Positions 54,594 through 63,793 of a stretch of 64,000 bases of DNA are shown in pieces (the stretch's first letter is position 1; every line of letters starts with the position of its first letter). Made by a program: the position numbers and the translations under genes. The stretch is taken from positions 177,557 to 241,556 of the forward strand of contig NZ_JAJQTQ010000003.1 in NCBI RefSeq assembly GCF_029081005.1, given 5' to 3'. The notes under the pieces are model-generated. The model saw nothing but the letters and a program-made list of their open reading frames with translations, ran no database searches and was not told the DNA's origin. The DNA comes from Halomonas elongata. Lineage in GTDB: Bacteria > Pseudomonadota > Gammaproteobacteria > Pseudomonadales > Halomonadaceae.

Positions 54594-54670
54594 GGACCGG
54601 TAGTTCAGTTGGTTAGAATGCCGGCCTGTCACGCCGGAGGTCGCGGGTTCGAGTCCCGTCCGGTCCGCCA
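54594..54670 (+). tRNA. tRNA-Asp (anticodon GTC), copy 2
   Basis: Same 77 bases as copy 1, 27 bases downstream of it; CCA encoded. No promoter lies between them. Confidence 0.97.
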
Positions 54671-54706
54671 CGATGACAAGCGAAACAATCCAGGCAGTAA
54701 ACGCGT

Positions 54707-54783
54707 GGGCGGTTAGCTCAGTTGGTTAGAGCACCAGCCTCACATGCTGGGGGTCACTGGTTCGAGTCCAGTATCGCCCACCA
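54707..54783 (+). tRNA. tRNA-Val (anticodon CAC)
   Basis: 77 bases with CCA. Acceptor GGGCGGT pairs with ATCGCCC (one G-U); anticodon stem CCAGC/GCTGG, loop CTCACAT, gives CAC. It complements the TAC isoacceptor at the start of the operon. Confidence 0.97.
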
Positions 54784-54786
54784 CGC

Positions 54787-54863
54787 GGACCGGTAGTTCA
54801 GTTGGTTAGAATGCCGGCCTGTCACGCCGGAGGTCGCGGGTTCGAGTCCCGTCCGGTCCGCCA
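54787..54863 (+). tRNA. tRNA-Asp (anticodon GTC), copy 3
   Basis: Same sequence as the other two Asp copies. It starts three bases after the CCA of tRNA-Val(CAC), so processing there needs precise 5' and 3' cuts. Confidence 0.97.
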
Positions 54864-54879
54864 TCTGCTTCGAATTCCG

Positions 54880-54909
54880 GACCCCGAGTCGAAAGACTCG
54901 GGGTCTTTC
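54880..54909 (+). terminator. Rho-independent terminator of the tRNA operon
   Basis: Perfect 11-base stem GACCCCGAGTC / GACTCGGGGTC (54880-54890 with 54895-54905), loop GAAA, then TTTCG. Confidence 0.88.
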
Positions 54910-55027
54910 GCGTGCGTGAAGGTCGAGATCGACTATCCTCTTGGGGCGAGTGCCCGGGCTTTGCGGAACCCGAGCGACTATCATACAGTTGTTTGAATTT
55001 CCGTTGCCCGACCGCGAGGACTCGACC

Positions 55028-57040
55028 GTGACTGCATATCCACATCTGTTTCGCCCCATCACGCTGGGGGCCCTGACCCTGCCCAACCGCGTGCTGATGG
55101 GCTCGATGCACACCAACCTGGAAGAGGCGCCGCAGGGTTTCGAGCGGCTGGCCGCCTTTTATGCCGAACGTGCCCGGGAAGGCGCGGGCCTGATCGTTAC
55201 CGGCGGTATCGCGCCGAACCCTCAGGGGGCGGTCTTCCAGGGGGCGGCGACTCTGGAGCGACCCGAGCAGGTGGTCGATCATCGCAGGGTGACCGACGCC
55301 GTGCATGCCGAACAGGGCCGGATCTGTCTGCAGGTCCTGCATGCCGGACGCTATGCCTATTCGCCCGATCTGGTGGCGCCTTCGCCGATCCAGGCGCCGA
55401 TCAACCCGCTGACGCCCCGCGAGCTGAGTCGTGACGAGGTCGCCTCGACCATCGACGATTATGTCCGGTGTGCCAGCCTGGCTCGCGAGGCGGGCTATGA
55501 CGGCGTTGAAGTGATGGGCTCCGAGGGATACCTCATCAATCAGTTCATCTGCCGGCGCACCAATCAGCGCGAGGACGAGTGGGGCGGTGACTTCGCCGAT
55601 CGCATCCGCTTCCCGGTGGAAATCGTGCGACGCATGCGCGCCGCGCTGGGCGAGGATTTCCTCATCATCTTCCGGCTGTCGATGATCGATCTGGTCGAAG
55701 ACGGAAGTACCTTCGAGGAGGTGGTGACCCTGGGGCGTGCCGTGGAGGAGGCCGGAGCGGATGTCGTCAATACCGGCATCGGCTGGCACGAGGCGAGGGT
55801 GCCGACCATCGTCACCAGCGTGCCCCGTGCGGCGTTCAGCGAGGTCTCCCGCCGCATGCGCGAGGCGCTGTCGATCCCGCTGATCACCACCAATCGCATC
55901 AACATGCCCGATGTCGCCGAGCGGGTGCTGGCCGAGGGGCAGGCCGACATGGTGTCTATGGCGCGGCCCTTCCTGGCGGATCCGGCCTGGATCGCCAAGG
56001 CGCGAGAGGGGCGCAGCGAGGAGATCAACACCTGCATCGCCTGCAATCAGGCCTGTCTGGATCACACCTTCCAGGGCAAGCTGACCTCCTGTCTGGTCAA
56101 TCCCCGGGCATGCCACGAGACCGAGCTGGTCATCGCGCCGGCCGAGGTGTCGCGCGCCATTGCCGTGGTGGGGGGCGGGCCAGCGGGGCTGGCCGCCGCC
56201 GTGACGGCCGCCAGCCGGGGGCACTCGGTGACGCTGTTCGAGCGTCAGTCCGAGCTGGGCGGCCAGTTCAACTATGCCCGGCGGATCCCCGGCAAGGAGG
56301 AATTCGACGAGACACTGCGCTACTTCCGGGTGATGCTGGAGCGCCACCAGGTGAACGTGAGGCTCGGCACGGCACCCAGCACCCATGACCTGACGGCCTT
56401 CGACGAGGTGATCCTGGCCACCGGTGTGCGGCCGCGTCGTCTGGACCTGCCCGGTATCGATCATCCCAAGGTGATGTCCTATCCGGCGGCTATCGTGCAT
56501 GCCGAGCGGGTCGGACCTCGTGTGGCCATCATCGGGGCTGGTGGCATCGGCTTCGACGTGGCGGAACTCTTGACCCACGCCGGACATCCCGCCCTGGATG
56601 TCGATGCCTGGTGCGCAGAGTGGGGGGTCGATCTGACGGTGGCGACGCCGGGGGGGCTGCGTGCGCCACATCGGCCGACGGTACCGCGGCAGGTCATGCT
56701 GCTGCAGCGCAAGACGTCCAAGCCCGGCAAGGGGCTGGGGACCACCACCGGCTGGGTGCATCGTGCCTCGCTGCGTCACCGAAATGTCGAGACGCTGGTC
56801 GGATGCGAGTACGTGGGGGTCGACGACGAGGGCCTGCACATCCGTCAGGATGGCGAGCCCAGGCTGCTCGAGGTGGATACCGTGGTGGTCTGTGCCGGCC
56901 AGGAGTCGGTACGCGACGATCTCGAGGCGTTGCGCGAGGCGGGTGTCCCGGTGCATGTCATCGGCGGTGCCGACGAGGCGGCGGAGCTCGATGCCAAGCG
57001 TGCCGTCGAGCAGGGGACTCGGGTCGCCGCCGCCCTCTGA
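55028..57040 (+). CDS. fadH: NADPH-dependent 2,4-dienoyl-CoA reductase
   Basis: Reduces 2,4-dienoyl-CoA in the breakdown of unsaturated fatty acids. The GTG at 55028 follows GCGAGGA and gives 670 residues (672 in E. coli), starting like YPHLFRPITLG. Order: FMN-binding TIM barrel (1-330) with MGSMHTNLEEAP; 4Fe-4S cysteines in CIACNQACLDH near 336 and one in LTSCLVNPRA; FAD/NAD(P) domains (about 375-670) with VVGGGPAGLAAAV and IIGAGGIGFDVAELL. An in-frame stretch from 54941 overlaps the leader. The TGA forms the edge of the structured element. Confidence 0.95.
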   Translation: MTAYPHLFRPITLGALTLPNRVLMGSMHTNLEEAPQGFERLAAFYAERAREGAGLIVTGGIAPNPQGAVFQGAATLERPEQVVDHRRVTDAVHAEQGRICLQVLHAGRYAYSPDLVAPSPIQAPINPLTPRELSRDEVASTIDDYVRCASLAREAGYDGVEVMGSEGYLINQFICRRTNQREDEWGGDFADRIRFPVEIVRRMRAALGEDFLIIFRLSMIDLVEDGSTFEEVVTLGRAVEEAGADVVNTGIGWHEARVPTIVTSVPRAAFSEVSRRMREALSIPLITTNRINMPDVAERVLAEGQADMVSMARPFLADPAWIAKAREGRSEEINTCIACNQACLDHTFQGKLTSCLVNPRACHETELVIAPAEVSRAIAVVGGGPAGLAAAVTAASRGHSVTLFERQSELGGQFNYARRIPGKEEFDETLRYFRVMLERHQVNVRLGTAPSTHDLTAFDEVILATGVRPRRLDLPGIDHPKVMSYPAAIVHAERVGPRVAIIGAGGIGFDVAELLTHAGHPALDVDAWCAEWGVDLTVATPGGLRAPHRPTVPRQVMLLQRKTSKPGKGLGTTTGWVHRASLRHRNVETLVGCEYVGVDDEGLHIRQDGEPRLLEVDTVVVCAGQESVRDDLEALREAGVPVHVIGGADEAAELDAKRAVEQGTRVAAAL

Positions 57041-57181
57041 GAGGGTGTTTACAAACTACTGCGCTCGACCATACCGCGTTGAAATTCGGCTCGAAGTGCT
57101 CATTTAGTGTCCCTAAACTCCGCGCTCTCGCCGAATTTCGCCTTGTCTGGCCGTCGCTCGTGACTTTTGTAAATACCCTCT
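57040..57181 (+). repeat. structured intergenic element, copy 2 (covarying helices)
   Basis: 142 bases. Outer helix 57040-57055 with 57166-57181 (AGAGGGTGTTTACAAA, one G-T wobble in 16). Inner helix GAAATTCGGC/GCCGAATTTC (57081-57090 with 57130-57139), then AGTGC/GCGCT (57095-57099 with 57122-57126, one wobble), apical TTTAG/CTAAA (57103-57107 with 57113-57117). Shared unpaired blocks with copy 1: CTGCGCTCGAC (57059-57069), CTCA, CTCCG, and CGTCGCTCGTGAC (57152-57164). It begins at the last base of the fadH stop. No protein gene is likely within it. The strand is not known. Confidence 0.78.
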
Positions 57182-57387
57182 GAGTGCGGCGTGATGAATC
57201 CATGCGACCATTTTTCACGAACCACCCGGCGGCTTCCGGGTTCATAGGGATAAGGAGTAGTGGCAGGCTGCTGCGTTGAAGAACGAAGAATCGTTGTCCG
57301 CTAATGCTGTCTACGCTGAAGTTACCGATCCCCGGCAGGTTCGCCGACACTGTCATGGCCGGGGCGCCGGGTCTAAAGGAGGCTTCG
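57182..57387 (+). promoter_or_regulatory. prkA promoter/leader with a sigmaS-like -10
   Basis: 206 bases between the structured element and prkA, no gene. TCTACGCTGAA at 57310-57320 fits the stationary-phase sigma -10 pattern KCTAYRCTTAA at all but one position, which would place the start near 57325. In E. coli the yeaGH operon is RpoS-dependent, which supports the reading. A strong ribosome site AAAGGAGG ends the leader. Confidence 0.45.
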
Positions 57388-59310
57388 ATGAGCATCTTCG
57401 ATCATGTGCAGAACCGCTATGCCCGCACCCAGCAGGAAGAAATGACCCTGCAGGAGTACCTGGAGCTCTGTCGGGAGCAGCCTTCGGTCTATGCCAATGC
57501 CGCCGAACGCATACTGGAGGCCATCGGCGAGCCCGAGGTGATCGACACGGCCAAGGATCCGAGGCTGGCGCGGATCTTCTCGAACAAGGTGATCCGTCGT
57601 TACCCGGCCTTCGAGGAATTCTATGGCATGGAAGAGGCCATCGAACAGATCGTTGCCTACTTCCGGCATGCCGCCCAGGGGCTGGAGGAGAGGAAGCAGA
57701 TCCTCTATCTGCTGGGGCCGGTTGGCGGTGGCAAGTCGTCGCTCGCCGAGCGCCTCAAGCTGCTGATGGAGCGGGTTCCTTTCTATGCGATCAAGGGCTC
57801 TCCCGTGCAGGAGTCGCCGTTAGGCCTGTTCTCGCCGGAGGAAGATGGCGAACTGCTGGAGAAGGAATACGGCATTCCCCGGCGCTGCCTGAAGAGCGTG
57901 ATGTCGCCCTGGGCGGCCAAGCGTCTACAGGAGTTCGGCGGCGATCTCTCCCAGTTCCGGGTCGTGCGCCTGTACCCGTCGCGGCTCAACCAGATCGCCA
58001 TCTCCAAGACCGAGCCCGGTGACGAGAACAACCAGGACATCTCCTCGCTGGTCGGCAAGGTCGATATTCGCCAGCTGGAGCTCTACTCCCAGGACGATCC
58101 CGATGCCTACAGCTTCTCTGGCGGGTTGTGCAAGGCCAACCAGGGGCTGATGGAATTCGTCGAGATGTTCAAGGCACCGATCAAGGTGCTGCATCCGTTG
58201 CTCACCGCCACTCAGGAGGCCAACTACAATCCCACCGAGGGCATGGGGGCGATTCCCTTCGATGGCATCGTCCTGGCGCACTCCAACGAGAGCGAGTGGC
58301 AGACCTTCCGCAACAACCGCAACAACGAGGCCTTCCTCGACCGCGTCTACATCGTCAAGGTGCCGTATTGCCTGAGGGTCAGCGAGGAGATCAACATCTA
58401 CAGGAAGCTGCTCGAGCATTCCTCGCTCAACGAAGCGCCCTGCGCGCCGGATACCCTGCGCATGCTGGCCCAGTTCTCGGTGCTCTCGCGGCTCAAGGAG
58501 CCGGAGAACTCCAGTGTCTATTCCAAGATGCGCGTCTACGACGGCGAGAACCTCAAGGATACCGACCCCAAGGCCAAGTCGATCCAGGAGTATCGCGACA
58601 ATGCCGGTGTGGATGAAGGGATGGACGGTCTCTCGACCCGTTTTGCCTTCAAGATCCTGTCCAAGGTGTTCAACTTCGACAATCACGAAGTCGCCGCCAA
58701 CCCGGTGCATCTGCTCTATGTGCTCGAGCAACGTCTCGAACAGGAGCAGTTGCCCCGCGAGACCTTCGAGCGTTACCTGCGCTACATCAAGGAGTTCCTG
58801 GCGCCTCGCTATGTGGACTTCATCGGCAAGGAAATCCAGACCGCCTACCTGGAGTCCTATTCCGAATATGGCCAGAATATCTTCGACCGCTATGTCACCT
58901 ATGCCGATTTCTGGATCCAGGATCAGGAGTACCGCGACCCCGAGACCGGCGAGCTGTTCGATCGTCAGTCCCTCAACGAGGAACTGGAGAAGATCGAGAA
59001 GCCGGCGGGGATCTCCAATCCCAAGGATTTCCGTCACGAGGTGGTGAACTTCGTGCTCAGGGCCCGTGCCCAGAACAACGGCATGAACCCGAGCTGGCAG
59101 TCCTACGAGAAGCTGCGCGGTGTGATCGAACACAAGATGTTCGCCAATACCGAGGAGCTGTTGCCGGTGATCTCCTTCAACGCCAAGGCATCGACGGCCG
59201 ACCAGAAGAAGCACGAGGACTTCGTGGCGCGGATGGTCGACCGCGGCTACACCGAAAAGCAGGTACGCCTGTTGTCCGAGTGGTATCTGCGGGTGCGCAA
59301 GTCGCAGTAG
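57388..59310 (+). CDS. prkA: PrkA (YeaG) serine protein kinase
   Basis: 640 residues: an N-terminal AAA+ module with P-loop LGPVGGGKSSLAER near 109-122 and a C-terminal kinase-like domain. In Bacillus and E. coli it phosphorylates proteins and is made in stationary phase or nitrogen stress; ATPase and protease activity has also been reported for Bacillus PrkA. I take the ATG at 57388 (after AAAGGAGG); an earlier in-frame ATG at 57304 lacks this. First gene of the conserved prkA-yeaH-spoVR operon. Confidence 0.95.
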   Translation: MSIFDHVQNRYARTQQEEMTLQEYLELCREQPSVYANAAERILEAIGEPEVIDTAKDPRLARIFSNKVIRRYPAFEEFYGMEEAIEQIVAYFRHAAQGLEERKQILYLLGPVGGGKSSLAERLKLLMERVPFYAIKGSPVQESPLGLFSPEEDGELLEKEYGIPRRCLKSVMSPWAAKRLQEFGGDLSQFRVVRLYPSRLNQIAISKTEPGDENNQDISSLVGKVDIRQLELYSQDDPDAYSFSGGLCKANQGLMEFVEMFKAPIKVLHPLLTATQEANYNPTEGMGAIPFDGIVLAHSNESEWQTFRNNRNNEAFLDRVYIVKVPYCLRVSEEINIYRKLLEHSSLNEAPCAPDTLRMLAQFSVLSRLKEPENSSVYSKMRVYDGENLKDTDPKAKSIQEYRDNAGVDEGMDGLSTRFAFKILSKVFNFDNHEVAANPVHLLYVLEQRLEQEQLPRETFERYLRYIKEFLAPRYVDFIGKEIQTAYLESYSEYGQNIFDRYVTYADFWIQDQEYRDPETGELFDRQSLNEELEKIEKPAGISNPKDFRHEVVNFVLRARAQNNGMNPSWQSYEKLRGVIEHKMFANTEELLPVISFNAKASTADQKKHEDFVARMVDRGYTEKQVRLLSEWYLRVRKSQ

Positions 59311-59316
59311 TCTGGG

Positions 59317-59414
59317 CTACGAGCTACGAGCTACGAGCTACGAGCTACGAGCTACGAGCTACGAGCTACGAGCGACGAGCGACGAGCGATGAGCGACGAG
59401 CTACGAGCGACGAA
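59317..59414 (+). repeat. heptanucleotide array, CGAGCTA/CGAGCGA type (14 units)
   Basis: Fourteen 7-base units in register between the prkA stop and yeaH. In the CTACGAG frame: eight perfect CTACGAG, two CGACGAG, CGATGAG, CGACGAG, CTACGAG, then CGACGAA. Written in the CGAG-NNN frame these are CGAGCTA and CGAGCGA. A hairpin (ACGGGGA against TTCCCCGT) follows before yeaH. It lies inside an operon, unlike the other arrays. Confidence 0.92.
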
Positions 59415-59473
59415 CGGGGAGGGCGGTCTGGGCCGTCGTTCCCCGTGGTGAGCAGCGCCCAGAGGAGGTCAGC

Positions 59474-60760
59474 ATGACGTATTTCATCGACCGTCGGGCC
59501 AATGCCAAGAACAAGAGTGCGGTCAACCGCCAACGGTTCCTCGATCGTTATCGTGGGCACATCAAGCGCTCCGTCGAGGAAGCGGTCAACCGCCGTTCCA
59601 TCACCGACATGGGGCGTGGCGAGAAGGTCTCGATACCGACTCGCGACATTTCCGAGCCGGTGTTCCAGCATGGGCCCGGGGGGCGGCGCTCCATCATCGC
59701 GCCGGGCAACAAGGAGTTCGTCGAGGGGGATCGGCTGCGTCGCCCCGGTGGTGGCGGCGGTGGCGACGGCGCCGGAGAGGGTGGCGCTTCCAACCAGGGT
59801 GAGGGCATGGACGAATTTGCCTTCACTCTGAGCCGCGAGGAGTTTCTGGATTTCGTCTTCGATGGGCTCGAGCTGCCCCATCTGGAGCGCAAGCCGCTGG
59901 TCGATCTCGACGAGGTGAAACCGGTGCGAGCCGGTCTGACCCGGGACGGGGTGCCGGCGAGAATCAATATCGTGCGCTCCATGCGCGAGGCCCATGCCCG
60001 TCGCATCGCCATGCGCGGCCCGATCAGACGTGCACTGCGAGAGGCGAGAGAGGCGCTGGAGATTGAGGAGCGAAAGGATCCGGTGCTGCGCAACCCGGCG
60101 CGCATCAACGAGCTCAAGGCCGAGATCGAACGCCTCGAGAAGCGCCTGGAGGCGGTGCCCTTCATCGATACCTATGATCTGCGCTACAACAATGTGATCA
60201 ACCAGCCTCAGCCATCCAGCAAGGCGGTGATGTTCTGCGTGATGGATGTCTCCGGGTCGATGACCCAGGCCCACAAGGATATCGCCAAGCGCTTCTTCCT
60301 GCTGCTCTACCTCTTTCTGGAGCGTAACTACGAACGGGTCGAACTGGTCTTCGTGCGTCACCACACCGCCGCCAAGGAGGTCGACGAGGAGGAGTTTTTC
60401 TACTCCCGGGAAACCGGTGGCACCATCGTCTCGAGTGCCCTGACGCTGGTCGACGAGATCATCGAGGCACGTTATCCGCCGGGTCAGTGGAATCTCTACG
60501 TGGCCCAGGCGTCCGATGGCGACAACTGGGACGATGATTCCCTGACCTGTCGCGACCTGTTGGTGAAGTCGCTGATGCCGAGGCTGCAGTACTTCACCTA
60601 TGTCGAGATCACTCCGCATGCCCATCAGGCATTGTGGGAGGAATACGAGCGCGTGGAGGTCGAGTATGCCGACCGCTTCGCCATGCGCCAGATCGTCGAG
60701 GCCGGCGATATCTATCCGGTGTTTCGCGAGTTGTTCCGGCGCCGCGCCGCCCAGTCTTGA
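59474..60760 (+). CDS. yeaH: DUF444 (YeaH, UPF0229) family protein
   Basis: 428 residues, with a von Willebrand A-like domain in the C-terminal half; the metal-site motif DVSGSM is at about 257. The N-terminal half is basic and includes a glycine-rich stretch (about 92-113). It is always near prkA and spoVR and works with PrkA in stress adaptation, but the mechanism is not known. The ATG at 59474 follows GAGGAGG. Confidence 0.93.
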   Translation: MTYFIDRRANAKNKSAVNRQRFLDRYRGHIKRSVEEAVNRRSITDMGRGEKVSIPTRDISEPVFQHGPGGRRSIIAPGNKEFVEGDRLRRPGGGGGGDGAGEGGASNQGEGMDEFAFTLSREEFLDFVFDGLELPHLERKPLVDLDEVKPVRAGLTRDGVPARINIVRSMREAHARRIAMRGPIRRALREAREALEIEERKDPVLRNPARINELKAEIERLEKRLEAVPFIDTYDLRYNNVINQPQPSSKAVMFCVMDVSGSMTQAHKDIAKRFFLLLYLFLERNYERVELVFVRHHTAAKEVDEEEFFYSRETGGTIVSSALTLVDEIIEARYPPGQWNLYVAQASDGDNWDDDSLTCRDLLVKSLMPRLQYFTYVEITPHAHQALWEEYERVEVEYADRFAMRQIVEAGDIYPVFRELFRRRAAQS

Positions 60761-60780
60761 GGCGAGGCCAAGGAGGCAGC

Positions 60781-62349
60781 ATGACCGATCGCAAGCCCAT
60801 CGCCACCGGCTCCGACTGGAGCTTCGAGATCCTCACCGAATTCGAGGAGGAGATCGCGCGTCTGGCCGACGAGTATCGACTGGACACCTACCCCAACCAG
60901 ATCGAGATCATCACGACCGAGCAGATGATGGATGCCTACGCCAGTGTCGGCATGCCGGTGGGATATCACCACTGGTCCTTCGGCAAGCAGTTCCTGGCCG
61001 TGGAGCAGGCCTATCGGCGCGGTCAGATGGGGCTGGCCTATGAGCTGGTGATCAACTCCAATCCCTGCATCGCCTACCTGATGGAAGAGAACACCCTGAT
61101 GATGCAGGTGCTGGTGATGGCTCACGCCTGCTATGGGCACAATTCCTTCTTCAAGGGCAACTACCTGTTTCGAACCTGGACCGACGCGGACTCCATCGTC
61201 GATTATCTCCTGTTCGCCCGTCGTTATATCGCCGAGTGCGAGGAGCGCTACGGGGTGAGTGCCGTGGAGCAACTGCTGGATGCTTGCCACGCCCTGCAGA
61301 ACCACGGGGTCGATCGCTACAAGCGCCCCTCGCCGATCTCCGCCGAAGAGGAGGCGCGCCGCCAGAAAGAGCGCGAGACCTATCTCCAGGCGCAGGTGAA
61401 TACCCTGTGGCGAACGATCCCGGAGCGTGCGCCGGAAGGGGAGGGGCTCGGAGAGATCGATGATGGCGAGGATCCCCTCGGACTGCATGCCGGCGGACGC
61501 TACCCGCCGGAGCCTCAGGAGAACCTGCTCTACTTCATCGAAAAGAATGCCCCCTTGCTGGCGCCCTGGCAGCGTGAAGTCGTGCGCATCGTGCGCAAGC
61601 TCGCCCAGTACTTCTATCCGCAGCGCCAGACCCAGGTAATGAACGAGGGGTGGGCGACCTTCTGGCACTATACGCTGATGAACCGCATGTTCGACGATGG
61701 CCTGGTGGACGAGGGGCTGATGCTGGAATTCCTTCAGTCGCATACCTCCGTGGTGCAGCAGCCGGCCTTCGACAGTCCAGCCTTCAATGGCATCAACCCC
61801 TATGCTCTGGGGTTCGCGATGTTCTCCGACATCCGGCGTATCTGCGAGTCGCCCACCGAGGAAGACCGTGAGTGGTTCCCGGACATCGTCGACAGCGATT
61901 GGCGAGAGACGCTGAACTTCGCCATGCGCAACTTCAAGGATGAATCCTTCGTCCAGCAGTTCCTGTCGCCCAGGGTGATTCGCGACCTCAAGCTGTTCAA
62001 GGTGGTGGACGACGACCAGGACGAAATGCTCGAGGTCGCTGCGATACACGACGAGCGCGGCTATCGGCGCATCCGCGAAGCTCTGTCATCCCAGTATGCC
62101 CTGTCGGTGCGCGAGCCCAATATTCAGGTCTATTCGGCGGACATTCGTGGCGACCGTTCGCTGACCCTGCGCCATGTCCAGGACAATCGTCGCCCTCTGG
62201 CGCGCAGCGTCTATCCGGTGATGCGTCATCTGCACCAGCTGTGGGGCTTCCCGGTCAAGCTGGAGTCCATGGAACAAGACGAGGTGGTGCGTCGCTACCA
62301 TTGGCCGCTGCCGGAAGACGAGGGCACGGAGTCGTCCGCGTCCGGCTGA
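60781..62349 (+). CDS. spoVR: SpoVR family protein (YcgB)
   Basis: 522 residues from the ATG at 60781 with AAGGAGG before it; an in-frame stretch from 60634 overlaps yeaH. Typical segments: MPVGYHHWSFGKQFL, SNPCIAYLMEENT, HACYGHNSFFKGNYLF and MNEGWATFWHYTLMN. Named from a Bacillus spore-cortex gene, but the role in non-spore-formers is unknown. Third gene of the operon. Confidence 0.95.
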   Translation: MTDRKPIATGSDWSFEILTEFEEEIARLADEYRLDTYPNQIEIITTEQMMDAYASVGMPVGYHHWSFGKQFLAVEQAYRRGQMGLAYELVINSNPCIAYLMEENTLMMQVLVMAHACYGHNSFFKGNYLFRTWTDADSIVDYLLFARRYIAECEERYGVSAVEQLLDACHALQNHGVDRYKRPSPISAEEEARRQKERETYLQAQVNTLWRTIPERAPEGEGLGEIDDGEDPLGLHAGGRYPPEPQENLLYFIEKNAPLLAPWQREVVRIVRKLAQYFYPQRQTQVMNEGWATFWHYTLMNRMFDDGLVDEGLMLEFLQSHTSVVQQPAFDSPAFNGINPYALGFAMFSDIRRICESPTEEDREWFPDIVDSDWRETLNFAMRNFKDESFVQQFLSPRVIRDLKLFKVVDDDQDEMLEVAAIHDERGYRRIREALSSQYALSVREPNIQVYSADIRGDRSLTLRHVQDNRRPLARSVYPVMRHLHQLWGFPVKLESMEQDEVVRRYHWPLPEDEGTESSASG

Positions 62350-62439
62350 TCGAGGCGGACGACGCTGCTATAATCGCCGCAGTCGCGGTGGTCCGAGCTA
62401 TCGCGTATCGTTCAGCGCAGGACAGCCGAGGAGTGCCCG

Positions 62440-62715
62440 ATGCAGAATGCCGTGATTCTGATCAATGCCGAGAAGGGTCAGGTCAAGTCGGTGGCCGAGC
62501 GCCTGGCGGATGTCGAAGGCATCAGCGAGGTCTTTTCCACCTGTGGCCGTTATGATCTGGTGGCCATCGCGCGTACCCGGGATTTCGAGAGCCTGGCCGA
62601 GCTGGTTACCGGGCGACTCAATGATGTCGAGGGCATTCGCGAGACCGAGACGCTCAACGCCATGCAGGTACACTCCCGCCACGATCTCGAGACCATGTTC
62701 TCGCTCGGCTGGTAA
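62440..62715 (+). CDS. stand-alone Lrp/AsnC ligand-binding (RAM) domain protein
   Basis: 91 residues forming only the alpha/beta ligand-binding domain of Lrp/AsnC regulators, without the helix-turn-helix. Motifs: VEGISEVFSTCGRYDLVAIA and LNDVEGIRETETLNAM. Such proteins bind small molecules or partner Lrp-type proteins. A TATAAT lies at 62369-62374 with a weak -35, so it may have its own promoter. Confidence 0.87.
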   Translation: MQNAVILINAEKGQVKSVAERLADVEGISEVFSTCGRYDLVAIARTRDFESLAELVTGRLNDVEGIRETETLNAMQVHSRHDLETMFSLGW

Positions 62716-62775
62716 CCCCCGCTCGGCCGTCGTGCGAGGACGGCCCCTGGACCCTGACAGGAACGGATTCCCTGG

Positions 62776-63627
62776 ATGTCTCGTCATACTTTCCTGCGTC
62801 GCATGATGCGGCGCGTCGGCGTCGCCGTGCTGTTCGCGACTGTCGGCAGTGGCCTTTGGTACATGCAGGAGCGTGAGGTGCGCGACCGGCTGAGCTGGAT
62901 GGGCGTGCCGACCTGGTCGGAACTGACGCCGCTGAGCCTGCATCGTGTCCTGCGCAACGAGGGCTATCTGCTTGGCTGGTCGGATCTGCGGGTGAGCCCG
63001 TTGTGGGTGAGCTATACCCTGCACTCGGTGGAGGATCCCCGGGCGGGGGAGCGCCCCGGCTTCCGGCGTGACTGGCGCTCCCTCTGGCCGGTCGCGCCGG
63101 ACAGTTATTCGCACAGTGGCTACGACCGAGGGCACCTGGCACCCAACTATGCCATCGCCGTGGTGCATGGAAGCGAGGCACAGCGCGATACCTTCCTGAT
63201 GAGCAACATGACGCCGCAGCGTCCGGACCTGAATCGTCGGTTATGGCAACGTCTCGAAGAAGTGGTGATCGATCGTTTCGTGCCGCGTCTCGGTCGGTTG
63301 CAGGTGATCACGGGGCCGGTGTTCGACGATGACTTCCTGGATGGCATGCTTCGTCGAGTGGGGTTGGTGGAAGTGCCGGAGGCCTTCTACAAGATCCTGG
63401 TCGTGCCGGGTGAACAGCCGAAGGCGCTGGCTTTTCTGATGCCCCAGGACGTGAACGGCGATGAGCCGCTGGATCGTTTCGTGGTCAGCATCGACGAGAT
63501 CGAGGCACGCACCGGGCTGGATTTCTTCCCGCAGCTTCCGCCGACGGCGGCCGAGGCGCTGGAAGCCCGGGTATCCACCGAGGGCTGGGGGCTCGAGGAA
63601 GTGGCGCGGTTGCCGGGCCGCTTCTGA
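62776..63627 (+). CDS. DNA/RNA non-specific endonuclease (NucA-type)
   Basis: 283 residues of the beta-beta-alpha-metal nuclease family. Catalytic DRGH at 117-120 in YDRGHLAPNYAIA, and LMSNMTPQRPDLNRRLW with the metal-binding asparagine. A hydrophobic N-terminal segment (about 13-28) with arginines before it suggests a membrane anchor or a signal for export, so it would act in the periplasm or outside. No immunity protein gene lies beside it. Confidence 0.9.
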   Translation: MSRHTFLRRMMRRVGVAVLFATVGSGLWYMQEREVRDRLSWMGVPTWSELTPLSLHRVLRNEGYLLGWSDLRVSPLWVSYTLHSVEDPRAGERPGFRRDWRSLWPVAPDSYSHSGYDRGHLAPNYAIAVVHGSEAQRDTFLMSNMTPQRPDLNRRLWQRLEEVVIDRFVPRLGRLQVITGPVFDDDFLDGMLRRVGLVEVPEAFYKILVVPGEQPKALAFLMPQDVNGDEPLDRFVVSIDEIEARTGLDFFPQLPPTAAEALEARVSTEGWGLEEVARLPGRF

Positions 63628-63712
63628 TGGCGTCGGGTATGGTCTGTCGCCCACATTCGGCAGAGCAGGCGGTCGTCGTTCGCGATCGACATGGAGAAGG
63701 CGTCATTCAGAC

Positions 63713-63743
63713 ACAAAAAAACCGCGATCTGTCGTCGCGGTTT
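63713..63743 (-). terminator. terminator of the tRNA-Leu genes
   Basis: Nine-base stem AAACCGCGA / TCGCGGTTT (63719-63727 with 63735-63743). On the minus strand it is followed by a T run (63718 down to 63715), so it fits the tRNA-Leu transcript. It may also stop the nuclease transcript. Confidence 0.75.
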
Positions 63744-63793
63744 CCTGTATGAGGTGCTCTTTACGAGGATATGCAGCTGCATGACGCGAAATG

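Noticed and set aside
54376..54996. Open frames across the tRNA cluster
   Set aside because: They are translations of the tRNA sequences (the same peptide recurs with each Asp copy).
56958..57395. Open frame on the minus strand through the fadH end and the structured element
   Set aside because: It overlaps fadH, runs through the repeat and into the prkA coding start; its composition follows the element, not a protein.
62776..63627. Nuclease as a secreted toxin with immunity
   Set aside because: No immunity gene or secretion tag; the protein resembles housekeeping NucA-type nucleases.
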